In this document: positions 56,217 through 63,897 of the stretch, one piece after another | How positions within the stretch are numbered: position 1 is the first letter of the stretch | Layout: each line of letters starts with the position of its first letter | Assembly (NCBI GenBank): GCA_900315065.1 | Contig: OMXQ01000001.1 | Coordinates: forward strand, 16,054 to 80,053 | Reading direction: 5' to 3' | Length of the DNA stretch: 64,000 bases | Source of the DNA: an uncultured Erysipelotrichaceae bacterium | Lineage (GTDB): Bacteria; Bacillota_I; Bacilli_A; Erysipelotrichales; Erysipelotrichaceae | Program-made: the position numbers and the translations under genes | Notes under the pieces: generated by a model | What the model was told of the DNA's origin: nothing | The model's input: only the letters and a program-made list of their open reading frames with translations | Databases searched by the model: none

Positions 56217-56231
56217 TCTCTTGATTATGAT
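56203..56231 (+). promoter_or_regulatory. Lipoprotein gene promoter
   Basis: TTGACT (56203-56208), 17 bases, TATGAT (56226-56231). The predicted leader is about 70 bases, ending with AAGGAG before ATG 56310. Confidence 0.78.
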
Positions 56232-56309
56232 GAAGGAGCATGCAAGGAAAGCACGCATCAGTAAACCATTCCTGTTTTTAGAAAATTGCTTTAAGGAGAA
56301 AAATTAACA

Positions 56310-57098
56310 ATGAAAAAAATTATTTCTTTAGCTGCAGCTGCTGTAATGGCATTGAGCCTGGCAGCATGCTCCAGCAGCACAACAACGGCTTCCAAGAAGT
56401 CATCCGCTGCTTCTGCTTCCGAAAAGACATCTGCTTCTGAAAAGAAGGCTACTGTCGGCAAGTACACAATTTACAATGGTTCCGGTGACAGCGTCACAGA
56501 ACTGTATATCTATCCTACAGGCGGCGACAAGGGCGAAAACCTGGCTGGCGAAAAGGGTCTGTCCAATGCTCACGCTATGTACACAGAATTTGATAACGCT
56601 GACGGCAAGGGCGACAAGGGTCTGACCCTTGAATACACAACAAAGGGCGGTTTCACAGGCAAGTTCACAACCCTTTCTGTTGAAGAAGCTCCGATTACAC
56701 TGGCTTCCGAAGATGCAGCATCCGGTGCTACAAACAAGGATTCCAGAGTTCTCTTCCAGGCATATCCTGCTACTTACAGCTTCACTAACTCCACAGGTGA
56801 AAACCTGAAGTCCCTGTACGTATATCCTACAGGCGGCGACAAGGGTGAAAACCTGGTTGAAGGTGATGCCAAGGATCTGGCTAAGCCGGACGGCACATAT
56901 ACTCTGACATATGATGATGTCACAAAGGCCGGCGTCCTCAAGGACGGCAAGGTTGGTGCTCTGACTGTTGAATTTGAAACAGAAGGCGGCACAACCGGCA
57001 AGTTTGATCATCTGTCTTACGAAACAGCTCCGATCTATCTGATCTCTGCTGATGCTCGTACAGGTGCTACTGAAATCAGCTTCAAGCCTGTCAACTGA
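56310..57098 (+). CDS. Lipoprotein with two tandem copies of an unrecognised domain
   Basis: This 262-residue protein has a signal peptide with lipobox LAAC (Cys20), an S/T/A/K-rich linker to about residue 50, and two homologous domains (about 52-141 and 156-254). Shared landmarks are LYIYPTGGDKGENL / LYVYPTGGDKGENL, GGFTGKFTTLS / GGTTGKFDHLS, and SGATN / TGATE. I do not recognise the domain; the beta-rich pattern suggests a compact beta fold exposed outside the membrane. The strong promoter, AAGGAG and narrow codon choice (AAG, GGC and CTG preferred) suggest a very abundant protein. A strong terminator follows, so it is monocistronic. Confidence 0.85.
   Translation: MKKIISLAAAAVMALSLAACSSSTTTASKKSSAASASEKTSASEKKATVGKYTIYNGSGDSVTELYIYPTGGDKGENLAGEKGLSNAHAMYTEFDNADGKGDKGLTLEYTTKGGFTGKFTTLSVEEAPITLASEDAASGATNKDSRVLFQAYPATYSFTNSTGENLKSLYVYPTGGDKGENLVEGDAKDLAKPDGTYTLTYDDVTKAGVLKDGKVGALTVEFETEGGTTGKFDHLSYETAPIYLISADARTGATEISFKPVN
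56511..56544 (+). repeat. 34-base near-identical repeat inside the lipoprotein gene, copy 1
   Basis: The stretch coding for YPTGGDKGENL recurs at 56823-56856 with one difference (GGGCGA versus GGGTGA). The rest of the two domains has diverged much more. Confidence 0.8.
56823..56856 (+). repeat. 34-base near-identical repeat inside the lipoprotein gene, copy 2
   Basis: Second copy of the repeat at 56511-56544; 33 of 34 bases are identical. Confidence 0.8.
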
Positions 57099-57132
57099 TT
57101 GATGGTCTGATACAACAGGAATTTACTGATGA

Positions 57133-57161
57133 GACAGAGTCTGCGGACTCTGTCTTTTTTT
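57133..57161 (+). terminator. Intrinsic terminator after the lipoprotein gene
   Basis: Stem GACAGAGTC / GACTCTGTC with loop TGCG, followed by T7. Confidence 0.95.
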
Positions 57162-57202
57162 ACTGCAGAGGGTGATTGTATGGGACTTTTTACAGGCATA
57201 AA

Positions 57203-57211
57203 TGCTATAAT
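57203..57211 (+). promoter_or_regulatory. Extended -10 promoter abutting recG
   Basis: TGCTATAAT, an exact extended -10, ends seven bases before the recG ATG, and no ribosome site intervenes. A leaderless transcript is likely. Confidence 0.6.
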
Positions 57212-57218
57212 TTTGTAG

Positions 57219-59225
57219 ATGAACCTGGATGATAAGAGTCTCCATCTGACGTCACATCAGATAGAGATCCTGACAAAATTGAATCTCCATGATACCGATG
57301 AAGTTCTTGCCTATTATCCGCTGCGTTATGATTACATCAATGCTCTGCCTTTTGCAGAATGGAAGCTGAAGGATAAAGTTACTTTTGAAGCAAGACTCAT
57401 TTCTCCTGTGCGTTCTTTCCGCCGCGGCAGATTGACGACCAGCAGCTTTGAAGTCATGATGAGCGATGAGACGCTATTGAAGATTACCATCTTCAATCGT
57501 CCCTGGGCAGGCCAATTGCACATGGATCAGATTCTGACGATTCAGGGCATCTACAACGGCGGCTCAAGAGTAATTGCAATGACCTATGATACAAAGCCGC
57601 TTTCTGAACATGCTGCAGTGACTCCGGTCTACAGTACGAAAGAAGGCATTCAGCAAAGATCCATCCGGACCATTATCCGCAAAGTATTTGATCATGTGAT
57701 CAATGAAGTCCAGGATATTGTGCCGGAAGAATATGTTGTCAGATACCGGCTGCTGCACAGGGCACAGGCGCTGGAAAGAGTGCATTTTCCGGAATCCATG
57801 AAGGATGTCACAAGTGCTTATCGGACATTGAAGTACGAAGAGTTTCTGAAGTTTTTTACAGCGATGAAATTGATGCGCAATGAAGAAGGCGCAGGTCTCT
57901 ACAAGCAGCCGCTTGTCATCGATCATAAAAAACTGCAGAAGGTCATCGATGGTCTGCCTTACAAGCTGACGGCTGATCAGGAAAAAGCTCTGCAGGATGT
58001 CGTTTCTGATATGGAAAGTTCCCATCTGATGTACCGGCTTGTACAGGGAGATGTCGGCTGCGGCAAAACGGCAGTTGCGGCATTGAGCATGTACGCATGT
58101 GCGACGGCAGGCAGACAGGCTGCTTTGCTGGCACCGACCGAAATTTTAGTGCGTCAGCATTTTCTTTCCCTGACTTCCATGTTCAAAGATACGGATGTGA
58201 AGATTGCCCAGTTGTATTCGGGCATGTCAAACGTGGAAAAAGAAGAAGTGCTGCTTGGATTGAAAGATGGTTCCATTGATATTGTGACCGGCACCCATTC
58301 CTTATTGCAGGAGGATGTTGTTTTTCAGAAGCTTTGTCTGGTTGTGACTGATGAGCAGCAGCGCTTCGGCGTGGAACAGCGGCGGGCCTTGAAAAACAAG
58401 GGTGATTATGTTGATTTCCTGCTGATGTCAGCGACCCCGATTCCCCGTACTCTTGCTTCGACTTTATACGGCGACATGGAAGTATCGACGATTGAAACCA
58501 TGCCGGCAGGAAGAAAGACACCGGTCACGATATTCATCAATCAGAACAGTTTCAAGTCCGTATACAAAGATGTTCTGAAGCTGCTTGCAGAAGGACACCA
58601 GCTCTATGTCATATGTGCTGCCATTGATGAAAGCGAAGGGTTTGATGTAAGAAACGTCATGGAAATGACGCAGAATCTGCAGAAAGCTTTTCCGGATTAC
58701 AAGACAGGCATGCTGCACGGAAGAATGAGTTCGGAAGAAAAGCAGAGCGTCATGAAGGCATTTGCGGACAATGACATTCAGATTCTTGTTTCGACAACTG
58801 TCGTTGAAGTCGGCATGAATGTTGTCAATGCGACCGGCATGATTATCTATGATGCCGACCGGTTCGGCCTTTCCCAATTGCATCAATTGCGCGGCAGGAT
58901 CCAGCGAGGATCTGCCCAGGGACATTGCTGGCTGCTTTCCGGAAACAAGGATGAGAAAGTCAGAGAAAGACTCAATGTTCTGGTAAAGTCGTGCAACGGC
59001 TTTGAGATCAGTTATGAAGATCTCAGATTAAGAGGACCAGGTGCGATACTGGGTACCCGGCAAAGCGGAGCACCGGATCTGATTCTTGGCAGCATTGTGG
59101 ATGACACAGCCATTCTCAATACCGCCCGGAAAGATGCTGCCCATATCGTTGAGAATATGGAGTATCCTCAGTATGGGGCAATTATTGATTTTGCAATGAA
59201 GCGCAATGCTTCGTATGTTGATTAA
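57219..59225 (+). CDS. recG: ATP-dependent DNA helicase RecG
   Basis: This 668-residue helicase remodels stalled forks and Holliday junctions. The N-terminal OB wedge domain (about 50-150) precedes superfamily 2 motifs: motif I GDVGCGKTAVAALS (near 278), Ia APTEILVRQH, motif II TDEQQRFGVEQR (near 378), motif III SATPIPRTLA, motif V STTVVEVGMNV and motif VI QLRGRIQRG. Motif II is usually DEQHRFGV; here the histidine is glutamine. No Shine-Dalgarno site precedes the ATG. rnc follows within 14 bases, as in the Bacillus region where recG lies upstream of rnc, but without the fap/pls/fab genes between them. Confidence 0.95.
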   Translation: MNLDDKSLHLTSHQIEILTKLNLHDTDEVLAYYPLRYDYINALPFAEWKLKDKVTFEARLISPVRSFRRGRLTTSSFEVMMSDETLLKITIFNRPWAGQLHMDQILTIQGIYNGGSRVIAMTYDTKPLSEHAAVTPVYSTKEGIQQRSIRTIIRKVFDHVINEVQDIVPEEYVVRYRLLHRAQALERVHFPESMKDVTSAYRTLKYEEFLKFFTAMKLMRNEEGAGLYKQPLVIDHKKLQKVIDGLPYKLTADQEKALQDVVSDMESSHLMYRLVQGDVGCGKTAVAALSMYACATAGRQAALLAPTEILVRQHFLSLTSMFKDTDVKIAQLYSGMSNVEKEEVLLGLKDGSIDIVTGTHSLLQEDVVFQKLCLVVTDEQQRFGVEQRRALKNKGDYVDFLLMSATPIPRTLASTLYGDMEVSTIETMPAGRKTPVTIFINQNSFKSVYKDVLKLLAEGHQLYVICAAIDESEGFDVRNVMEMTQNLQKAFPDYKTGMLHGRMSSEEKQSVMKAFADNDIQILVSTTVVEVGMNVVNATGMIIYDADRFGLSQLHQLRGRIQRGSAQGHCWLLSGNKDEKVRERLNVLVKSCNGFEISYEDLRLRGPGAILGTRQSGAPDLILGSIVDDTAILNTARKDAAHIVENMEYPQYGAIIDFAMKRNASYVD

Positions 59226-59238
59226 GGAGAAAAAGATT

Positions 59239-59913
59239 ATGGATATTATTGACTGGTTGAAAAACCGCGGTATTACCGTTAAAAATACAGATATGATTCA
59301 TCAGGCATTCATGCATAGTTCCTATGCCCATGAGCATAAAGGCAAGCATGATAATGAGCGGCTTGAATTTATGGGAGATGCTGTGCTGCAGTTATGGTCT
59401 TCCAATGCTATCTACCCGTTAGGTCTTTCGGAAGGTCAGATGACCAGACTCAGAGCCCAGCTGGTTTGTGAAAAAGCATTGGCAATCTATGGACGTGATC
59501 TGCATCTTAATGACTTCCTGTTATTGGGAGACGGGGAAGAGAAGAGCGGCGGCAGAGACAAGGATGCCATCATTGCCGATGCCTTTGAAGCATTCTTAGG
59601 CGCCTTGTTCCTGGATCAGGGAATGGGTCCGATTGACAATATTCTTTCCGACTGCATTACGCCAAGACTTGCTCATCCGGAAGATGTCGGTATCATTCAT
59701 GATTACAAGACAAAGCTGCAGGAATATGTCCAGGGTGACAACCGCAAGTCTGTTCATTACGAGCTTGTTCGTGAATCTGGTCCTGCCAATGATCCGACTT
59801 TTGTGATGAATGCAGTTGTTGACGGACTGGTGCTTGGTACTGGCGAAGGTTCTTCCAAGAAGCAGGCAGAGCAGAATGCTGCGCATGATGCTTTTGAGAA
59901 GATGGCAAAATAA
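59239..59913 (+). CDS. rnc: Ribonuclease III
   Basis: This double-strand-specific RNase of about 224 residues processes rRNA and structured mRNAs. The catalytic signature is NERLEFMGDAVLQL (Glu and Asp ligands near residues 41-48), and the second acidic pair is in DAFEAFLGALFLDQG. The C-terminal dsRNA-binding domain (about 155-224) includes GSSKKQAEQNAAHDAFEKM. ATG 59239 has AAGGAG nine bases upstream; an in-frame ATG at 59206 lies within recG without a ribosome site. smc and ftsY, common neighbours of rnc, are not present. Confidence 0.95.
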   Translation: MDIIDWLKNRGITVKNTDMIHQAFMHSSYAHEHKGKHDNERLEFMGDAVLQLWSSNAIYPLGLSEGQMTRLRAQLVCEKALAIYGRDLHLNDFLLLGDGEEKSGGRDKDAIIADAFEAFLGALFLDQGMGPIDNILSDCITPRLAHPEDVGIIHDYKTKLQEYVQGDNRKSVHYELVRESGPANDPTFVMNAVVDGLVLGTGEGSSKKQAEQNAAHDAFEKMAK

Positions 59914-59970
59914 TAAAGAATAAAAAAACAGAAACAAATCATTCAATATTTAATTACGAAAGGGTATCTT

Positions 59971-61245
59971 ATGAAAATTCAGGAAATTGAAACGTACGTC
60001 AAAGCAGGAAAACTCGATGAAAAGCTCATAGAGCTTTATGGTCAGGAAGATCTTGCCCATCAGAAGGAAAGGTATCTTTCCATTCTGCAGGAAGCAGAAA
60101 AAGCTTTCGGCAATGAAGAGGCAAAGCTCTTCTCAGCACCAGGCAGAACCGAAGTCGGCGGAAACCATACCGATCATCAGTTAGGTGCAGTTTTAGCTGC
60201 ATCTTTGAATCTGGATTGTGTTGCAGTTGTAATCCCGACAGAAGACAATGTTGTTACATACAAGGCAAAGGATTTCAGCGTAAAGCCGGTAGATCTTTTG
60301 GATGTTGCAGTTCATGCAGAAGAAAAGAATTCTACCGAAGCTCTGATCAGAGGGGTTGCTGCAGGCATGAAGGCAAGAGGCTATGCTTACGGCGGCTTCA
60401 AGGCTTATGCAGAAAGCAATGTCATTCCGGGCGGCGGCATGTCTTCTTCAGCTGCTTTTGAAGTTCTGTTAGGTACAATTCAGAACGAGCTTTGGAATCA
60501 GGGCAAGGCAAGTGCTGAAGATATTGCGAAAATCGGTCAGTATGCAGAAAATGTTTATTTCATGAAGCCAAGCGGATTGCTGGATCAGATGGCATGTTCT
60601 GTTGGTTCCTTTGCGGCAATTGATTTTGCAGATCCGGAAAAGCCGGTCGTTGAAAAGGTTGATTTTGATCCGGCTGAATACGGCTATGATCTGATTCTGA
60701 CGGATGTCAAGGCAAGCCACGCAGATCTCAGCGATGAGTACGGCCTTGTCCCGGCTGAAATGAAAGCTGCTGCCAAGGTCATGGGTCACGAAGTTCTGTG
60801 TCATGTCACCATGGAAGAATTATTTGCTCATGTAAAGGAAATCCGCCAACAATGCGGTGACAGAGCTTTCCTGCGTGCCTATCATTTCATCAATGAAACA
60901 AAGCGGGCAAAGGAAGAAGCAGAAGCACTTCGCAAGAAGGATATCAATACTTTCCTGAAACTGGTCAGAGAAAGCGGCCGTTCTTCCTGGATGTATCTGC
61001 AGAATATCTCCGTTCCTTCTGATCCAGCACATCAGGCAGTTGCCCTGGCGCTGGCCATGAGTGAAGAAGTGATTGGTGAAGATGGTGCTTATCGTGTTCA
61101 CGGCGGCGGCTTTGCCGGTACGATTCAGGCTTTTGTTCGCAAGGAAAACTCTGAAAAGTATATTGAAACAATGGAAAGCGCCTTTGGAAAAGGCTGCTGC
61201 TATACACTTCATATCCGTCCATGCGGCGGCATTGAGTTTCTTTGA
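59971..61245 (+). CDS. galK: Galactokinase (GHMP kinase family)
   Basis: This 424-residue sugar kinase has the galactokinase signature APGRTEVGGNHTDHQLG (near residue 56), the GHMP ATP loop PGGGMSSSAAFEVLLG (near 154), the catalytic aspartate in SGLLDQMACSVG and the C-terminal GGGFAGTIQAFV. It is longer at the N-terminus than the E. coli enzyme, with about 45 residues before the core, a form seen in some Firmicutes. There is no galT, galE or sugar transporter beside it, so the physiological sugar is inferred only from the family. AAAGGG precedes the ATG. Confidence 0.9.
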   Translation: MKIQEIETYVKAGKLDEKLIELYGQEDLAHQKERYLSILQEAEKAFGNEEAKLFSAPGRTEVGGNHTDHQLGAVLAASLNLDCVAVVIPTEDNVVTYKAKDFSVKPVDLLDVAVHAEEKNSTEALIRGVAAGMKARGYAYGGFKAYAESNVIPGGGMSSSAAFEVLLGTIQNELWNQGKASAEDIAKIGQYAENVYFMKPSGLLDQMACSVGSFAAIDFADPEKPVVEKVDFDPAEYGYDLILTDVKASHADLSDEYGLVPAEMKAAAKVMGHEVLCHVTMEELFAHVKEIRQQCGDRAFLRAYHFINETKRAKEEAEALRKKDINTFLKLVRESGRSSWMYLQNISVPSDPAHQAVALALAMSEEVIGEDGAYRVHGGGFAGTIQAFVRKENSEKYIETMESAFGKGCCYTLHIRPCGGIEFL

Positions 61246-61284
61246 TTCATCAAAAAAAGATCGTAAGATCCAGGAGAAAAAAAG

Positions 61285-62751
61285 ATGCGTAAAGATAATG
61301 CAATTCTTCTCGGCAAAGCAGAAGACAAAGATGTTCTCATCAATCCTGCGCAGTTGAACAGACATGGTCTGATTACCGGTGCTTCCGGTACTGGCAAAAC
61401 AGTGACTTTAAAAGTGATTGCGGAAAGCCTGTCGGAACTTGGCGTACCGAGCATCATTGCCGATGTCAAGGGTGATCTGACCGGCATGATTAATCCGGGT
61501 GATCAGAACAAGATCCACTCCCGTGTTGATTCCATGGGCCTGCAGGGCTTTGCCTGCCAGTCTTTCCCGGTTTCTTTGTTTGATGTCTATGGGGAAAGAG
61601 GGGTTCCGGTCAGAATGGCTATGGAAACCTTTGATCCTTTATTCCTGTGCCGGATTTTTGATCTTACCGAAGCGCAGGAAGGCAACCTGAGCATTATCTT
61701 CCAGATGGCAGCTGATATGAAGCTGGATCTGATTGATCTCAAAGATCTGCAGGCCATGATTTCCTATGCGTCTGATCATTTGGATGAATTGTCATCTACG
61801 TATGGACATCTGACCAAAGCTTCTCTTGGTACAATCCAGAGAAAGCTTCTGCAGTTTGAACAGCAGGGCGGATCCAGATTGTTCGGTCTGCCTGAGATTG
61901 ACATGAATGACCTCATGCGCAAGGAAAATGATAAAGGCGTTATTTCTCTTCTTGAGTGCCAGGATGTTTTCCATCAGCCGCAGCTTTATGCAATGTTCCT
62001 GTTATCTTTGCTGAACAGGTTGTTTGTGGAATTGCCTGAAGCAGGCGACCAGGCTTTGCCGAAGGCTGTCTTCTTCTTTGATGAAGCACATCTTCTGTTT
62101 GATGATGCCCCGAAGTCTCTTGTTAATCAGGTCATTCAGATTGTGAAGCTGATCCGTTCCAAAGGCATCGGCGTCTTCTTCTGTTCCCAGAATCCGGCCG
62201 ATATTCCGGAAGAAGTTCTGGCCCAGTTAGGATGCCGGATCCAGCATGCATTGCGTGCTTATACACCGGCTGAAACAAAGAAGATCAAGGCGGCTGCTGA
62301 TTCCTTCCGGCCGAATCCTGCTTTTGATACCCAGGAAGCCATCATGAATCTGGAAACAGGCTGGGCATTGGTTTCTGTATTGGATGAAAAAGGGGCACCG
62401 ACTGTCGTTGAAAAGACGCAGATCTGTCCGCCGGAATCTTCCATGGATGCTGCCGATGAAGCAAAGTGCAGATTGTTCTTCAAGGGTTCTGCTTTGTACG
62501 AAAAGTATGGCAAAGAAGTTGATCCGGAAAGTGCTTTTGAGCTGATTCAGAAAGAAAATGAAGAAGCAGAAGCGGCAGAAAAGGTAGAAAAAGAAGAAGC
62601 CGAAAAAAAGAAACAGGAAGAAAAAGCCGCCAGAGAGAGAATGCGGAATGCATCCCGTTTTGCAAGAAAAGTTCAGAACCGGGCAGAAAATGAAGTCATC
62701 AATATCGGTATCCGTTCTGCCAGAAAGTTTCTGAAAAATCTTCTGAAATAG
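61285..62751 (+). CDS. HerA-like ATPase (DUF853, YjgR-type)
   Basis: This 488-residue FtsK/HerA-type P-loop ATPase has Walker A ITGASGTGKTVTLK (near residue 30), the DUF853 motif IIADVKGDLTGM, Walker B AVFFFDEAHLLFDD (near 262), SKGIGVFFCSQNPADIPEEV and an arginine-finger-type GCRIQHALRAYTP. A K/E-rich coiled coil (about 412-445) and a basic C-terminus follow. DUF853 proteins are widespread, probably hexameric ATPases of unknown role; related HerA proteins act with nucleases. No nuclease gene is adjacent. CAGGAG precedes the ATG. Confidence 0.88.
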   Translation: MRKDNAILLGKAEDKDVLINPAQLNRHGLITGASGTGKTVTLKVIAESLSELGVPSIIADVKGDLTGMINPGDQNKIHSRVDSMGLQGFACQSFPVSLFDVYGERGVPVRMAMETFDPLFLCRIFDLTEAQEGNLSIIFQMAADMKLDLIDLKDLQAMISYASDHLDELSSTYGHLTKASLGTIQRKLLQFEQQGGSRLFGLPEIDMNDLMRKENDKGVISLLECQDVFHQPQLYAMFLLSLLNRLFVELPEAGDQALPKAVFFFDEAHLLFDDAPKSLVNQVIQIVKLIRSKGIGVFFCSQNPADIPEEVLAQLGCRIQHALRAYTPAETKKIKAAADSFRPNPAFDTQEAIMNLETGWALVSVLDEKGAPTVVEKTQICPPESSMDAADEAKCRLFFKGSALYEKYGKEVDPESAFELIQKENEEAEAAEKVEKEEAEKKKQEEKAARERMRNASRFARKVQNRAENEVINIGIRSARKFLKNLLK

Positions 62752-62760
62752 TGATTACAG

Positions 62761-62787
62761 AAGGGCCGTATCTGCGGCCTTTCTTTA
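62761..62787 (+). terminator. Weak terminator between the HerA-like and macro-domain genes
   Basis: Stem AAGGGCCG / CGGCCTTT with loop TATCTG, followed by CTTTA. The short U-tract suggests only partial termination. Confidence 0.6.
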
Positions 62788-62811
62788 TAGCAGAAAGGGA
62801 AGAAGATAAAT

Positions 62812-63339
62812 ATGAGCATGATTGAAATCAGAAAAGTGAGTATTATCAATGCCGGCTGTGACTGCATTGTCAATGCGGCAAATTCTTCGCTGCAGGGCGG
62901 GGCAGGCGTATGCGGTGCCATCTTCAAAGCTGCCGGATGGAATAAGCTGCAGGCTGCCTGTGACAAATACGGACATTGCAATACCGGCAAAGCAGTGATT
63001 ACACCGGCTTTTGCTATTGCGGCAAAGTATATTATTCATGCCGTTGGTCCCATTTATCATGATGGTCATCCTCATGAACCGCAGCTGCTGTATTCCTGCT
63101 ATCAGAGTTCATTAGATCTTGCCAAAGAAAATGATTGTCATTCCATCGCTTTTCCATTGATTTCAGCCGGTATTTACGGCTATCCGAAAGATCAGGCATG
63201 GCGGAAAGCATTGCAGGCATGCAGGGACTGGATCACATCAAATGCAGACTATGATATCAACATTGTATTTGCCGTCCTTGATGATTCCGTGCTTGCAATG
63301 GGCAGGGAAGAACTTGCCCGTCAGGAGGCAGAAGAATGA
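62812..63339 (+). CDS. Macro-domain protein (ADP-ribose / O-acetyl-ADP-ribose hydrolase type)
   Basis: This 175-residue single macro domain has the ADP-ribose-binding loop CIVNAANSSLQGGAGVCGAIF (split at two glycines), TGKAVITPAFAIAAKYIIHAVGP and the second loop FPLISAGIYGYPKDQA. The sequence fits the MacroD/YmdB-like group that removes ADP-ribose from proteins or hydrolyses O-acetyl-ADP-ribose. Neither a sirtuin nor an ADP-ribosyltransferase is in the window. The gene overlaps the following phosphatase gene by 4 bases (ATGA), so the two are coupled. Confidence 0.9.
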   Translation: MSMIEIRKVSIINAGCDCIVNAANSSLQGGAGVCGAIFKAAGWNKLQAACDKYGHCNTGKAVITPAFAIAAKYIIHAVGPIYHDGHPHEPQLLYSCYQSSLDLAKENDCHSIAFPLISAGIYGYPKDQAWRKALQACRDWITSNADYDINIVFAVLDDSVLAMGREELARQEAEE

Positions 63340-63896
63340 CAAGATATCTCTACTTTACAAGACACGGCCAATCTGAATGGAATGTATCTGATCAGATCTG
63401 CGGCTCCACAGATATACCTTTAACAGATAAAGGAAGAGAGCAGGCTGAAATTCTGGCACAGCAGATCAAAGAGGAAGGCATTCATATCGATGAAATCCTC
63501 TGTTCGCCTTTGAAAAGAGCGAAGGAAACGGCCGAGATCATCGGCAGAGTCAACAATATTCCTGTCAAAGTAGAACCGCGTCTGGTTGAACAGAACTTCG
63601 GCAGATGGGAAGGAACTTCCCCGCGCAGCAGCATCGGTTTTCAGAAAGCCAAATTGTGTTTCATCGATTCCTACGGGAACGGAGAAACCATGTTCAAAGC
63701 TGCTCATCGTGTTTACAGTCTGCTGGATGAAATTTGTGCGGATTCTTTTGGAAAAACCTATCTGCTTGCGGCACATAACGGGATTTCAAGATTCATGGAA
63801 AGTTATTTCCGTGATATGACTAATGAGGAATTTGCAGCTTTCGGGATCGGCAATTGCCAGCTTGTCCGCTATGAATTGAAGGATTCCTGTAAATAA
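63336..63896 (+). CDS. Histidine phosphatase family protein (phosphoglycerate mutase-like)
   Basis: This 186-residue protein has the phosphohistidine motif YFTRHGQSEWN (His10), GSTDIPLTDKGREQA, CSPLKRAKETAEII, EQNFGRWEG and the second histidine in LLAAHNGISRFM. It lacks the length and motifs of cofactor-dependent phosphoglycerate mutase proper, so a small-molecule phosphatase such as a GpmB/CobC-like enzyme is likely; the substrate is unknown. It is translationally coupled to the macro-domain gene. Confidence 0.9.
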   Translation: MTRYLYFTRHGQSEWNVSDQICGSTDIPLTDKGREQAEILAQQIKEEGIHIDEILCSPLKRAKETAEIIGRVNNIPVKVEPRLVEQNFGRWEGTSPRSSIGFQKAKLCFIDSYGNGETMFKAAHRVYSLLDEICADSFGKTYLLAAHNGISRFMESYFRDMTNEEFAAFGIGNCQLVRYELKDSCK

Positions 63897-63897
63897 A

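Noticed and set aside
56227..56307. A 26-codon leader frame ending just before the lipoprotein ATG.
   Set aside because: Its start codons lie inside the -10 box (TATGAT 56226-56231), so the mapped-by-eye promoter would not transcribe them.
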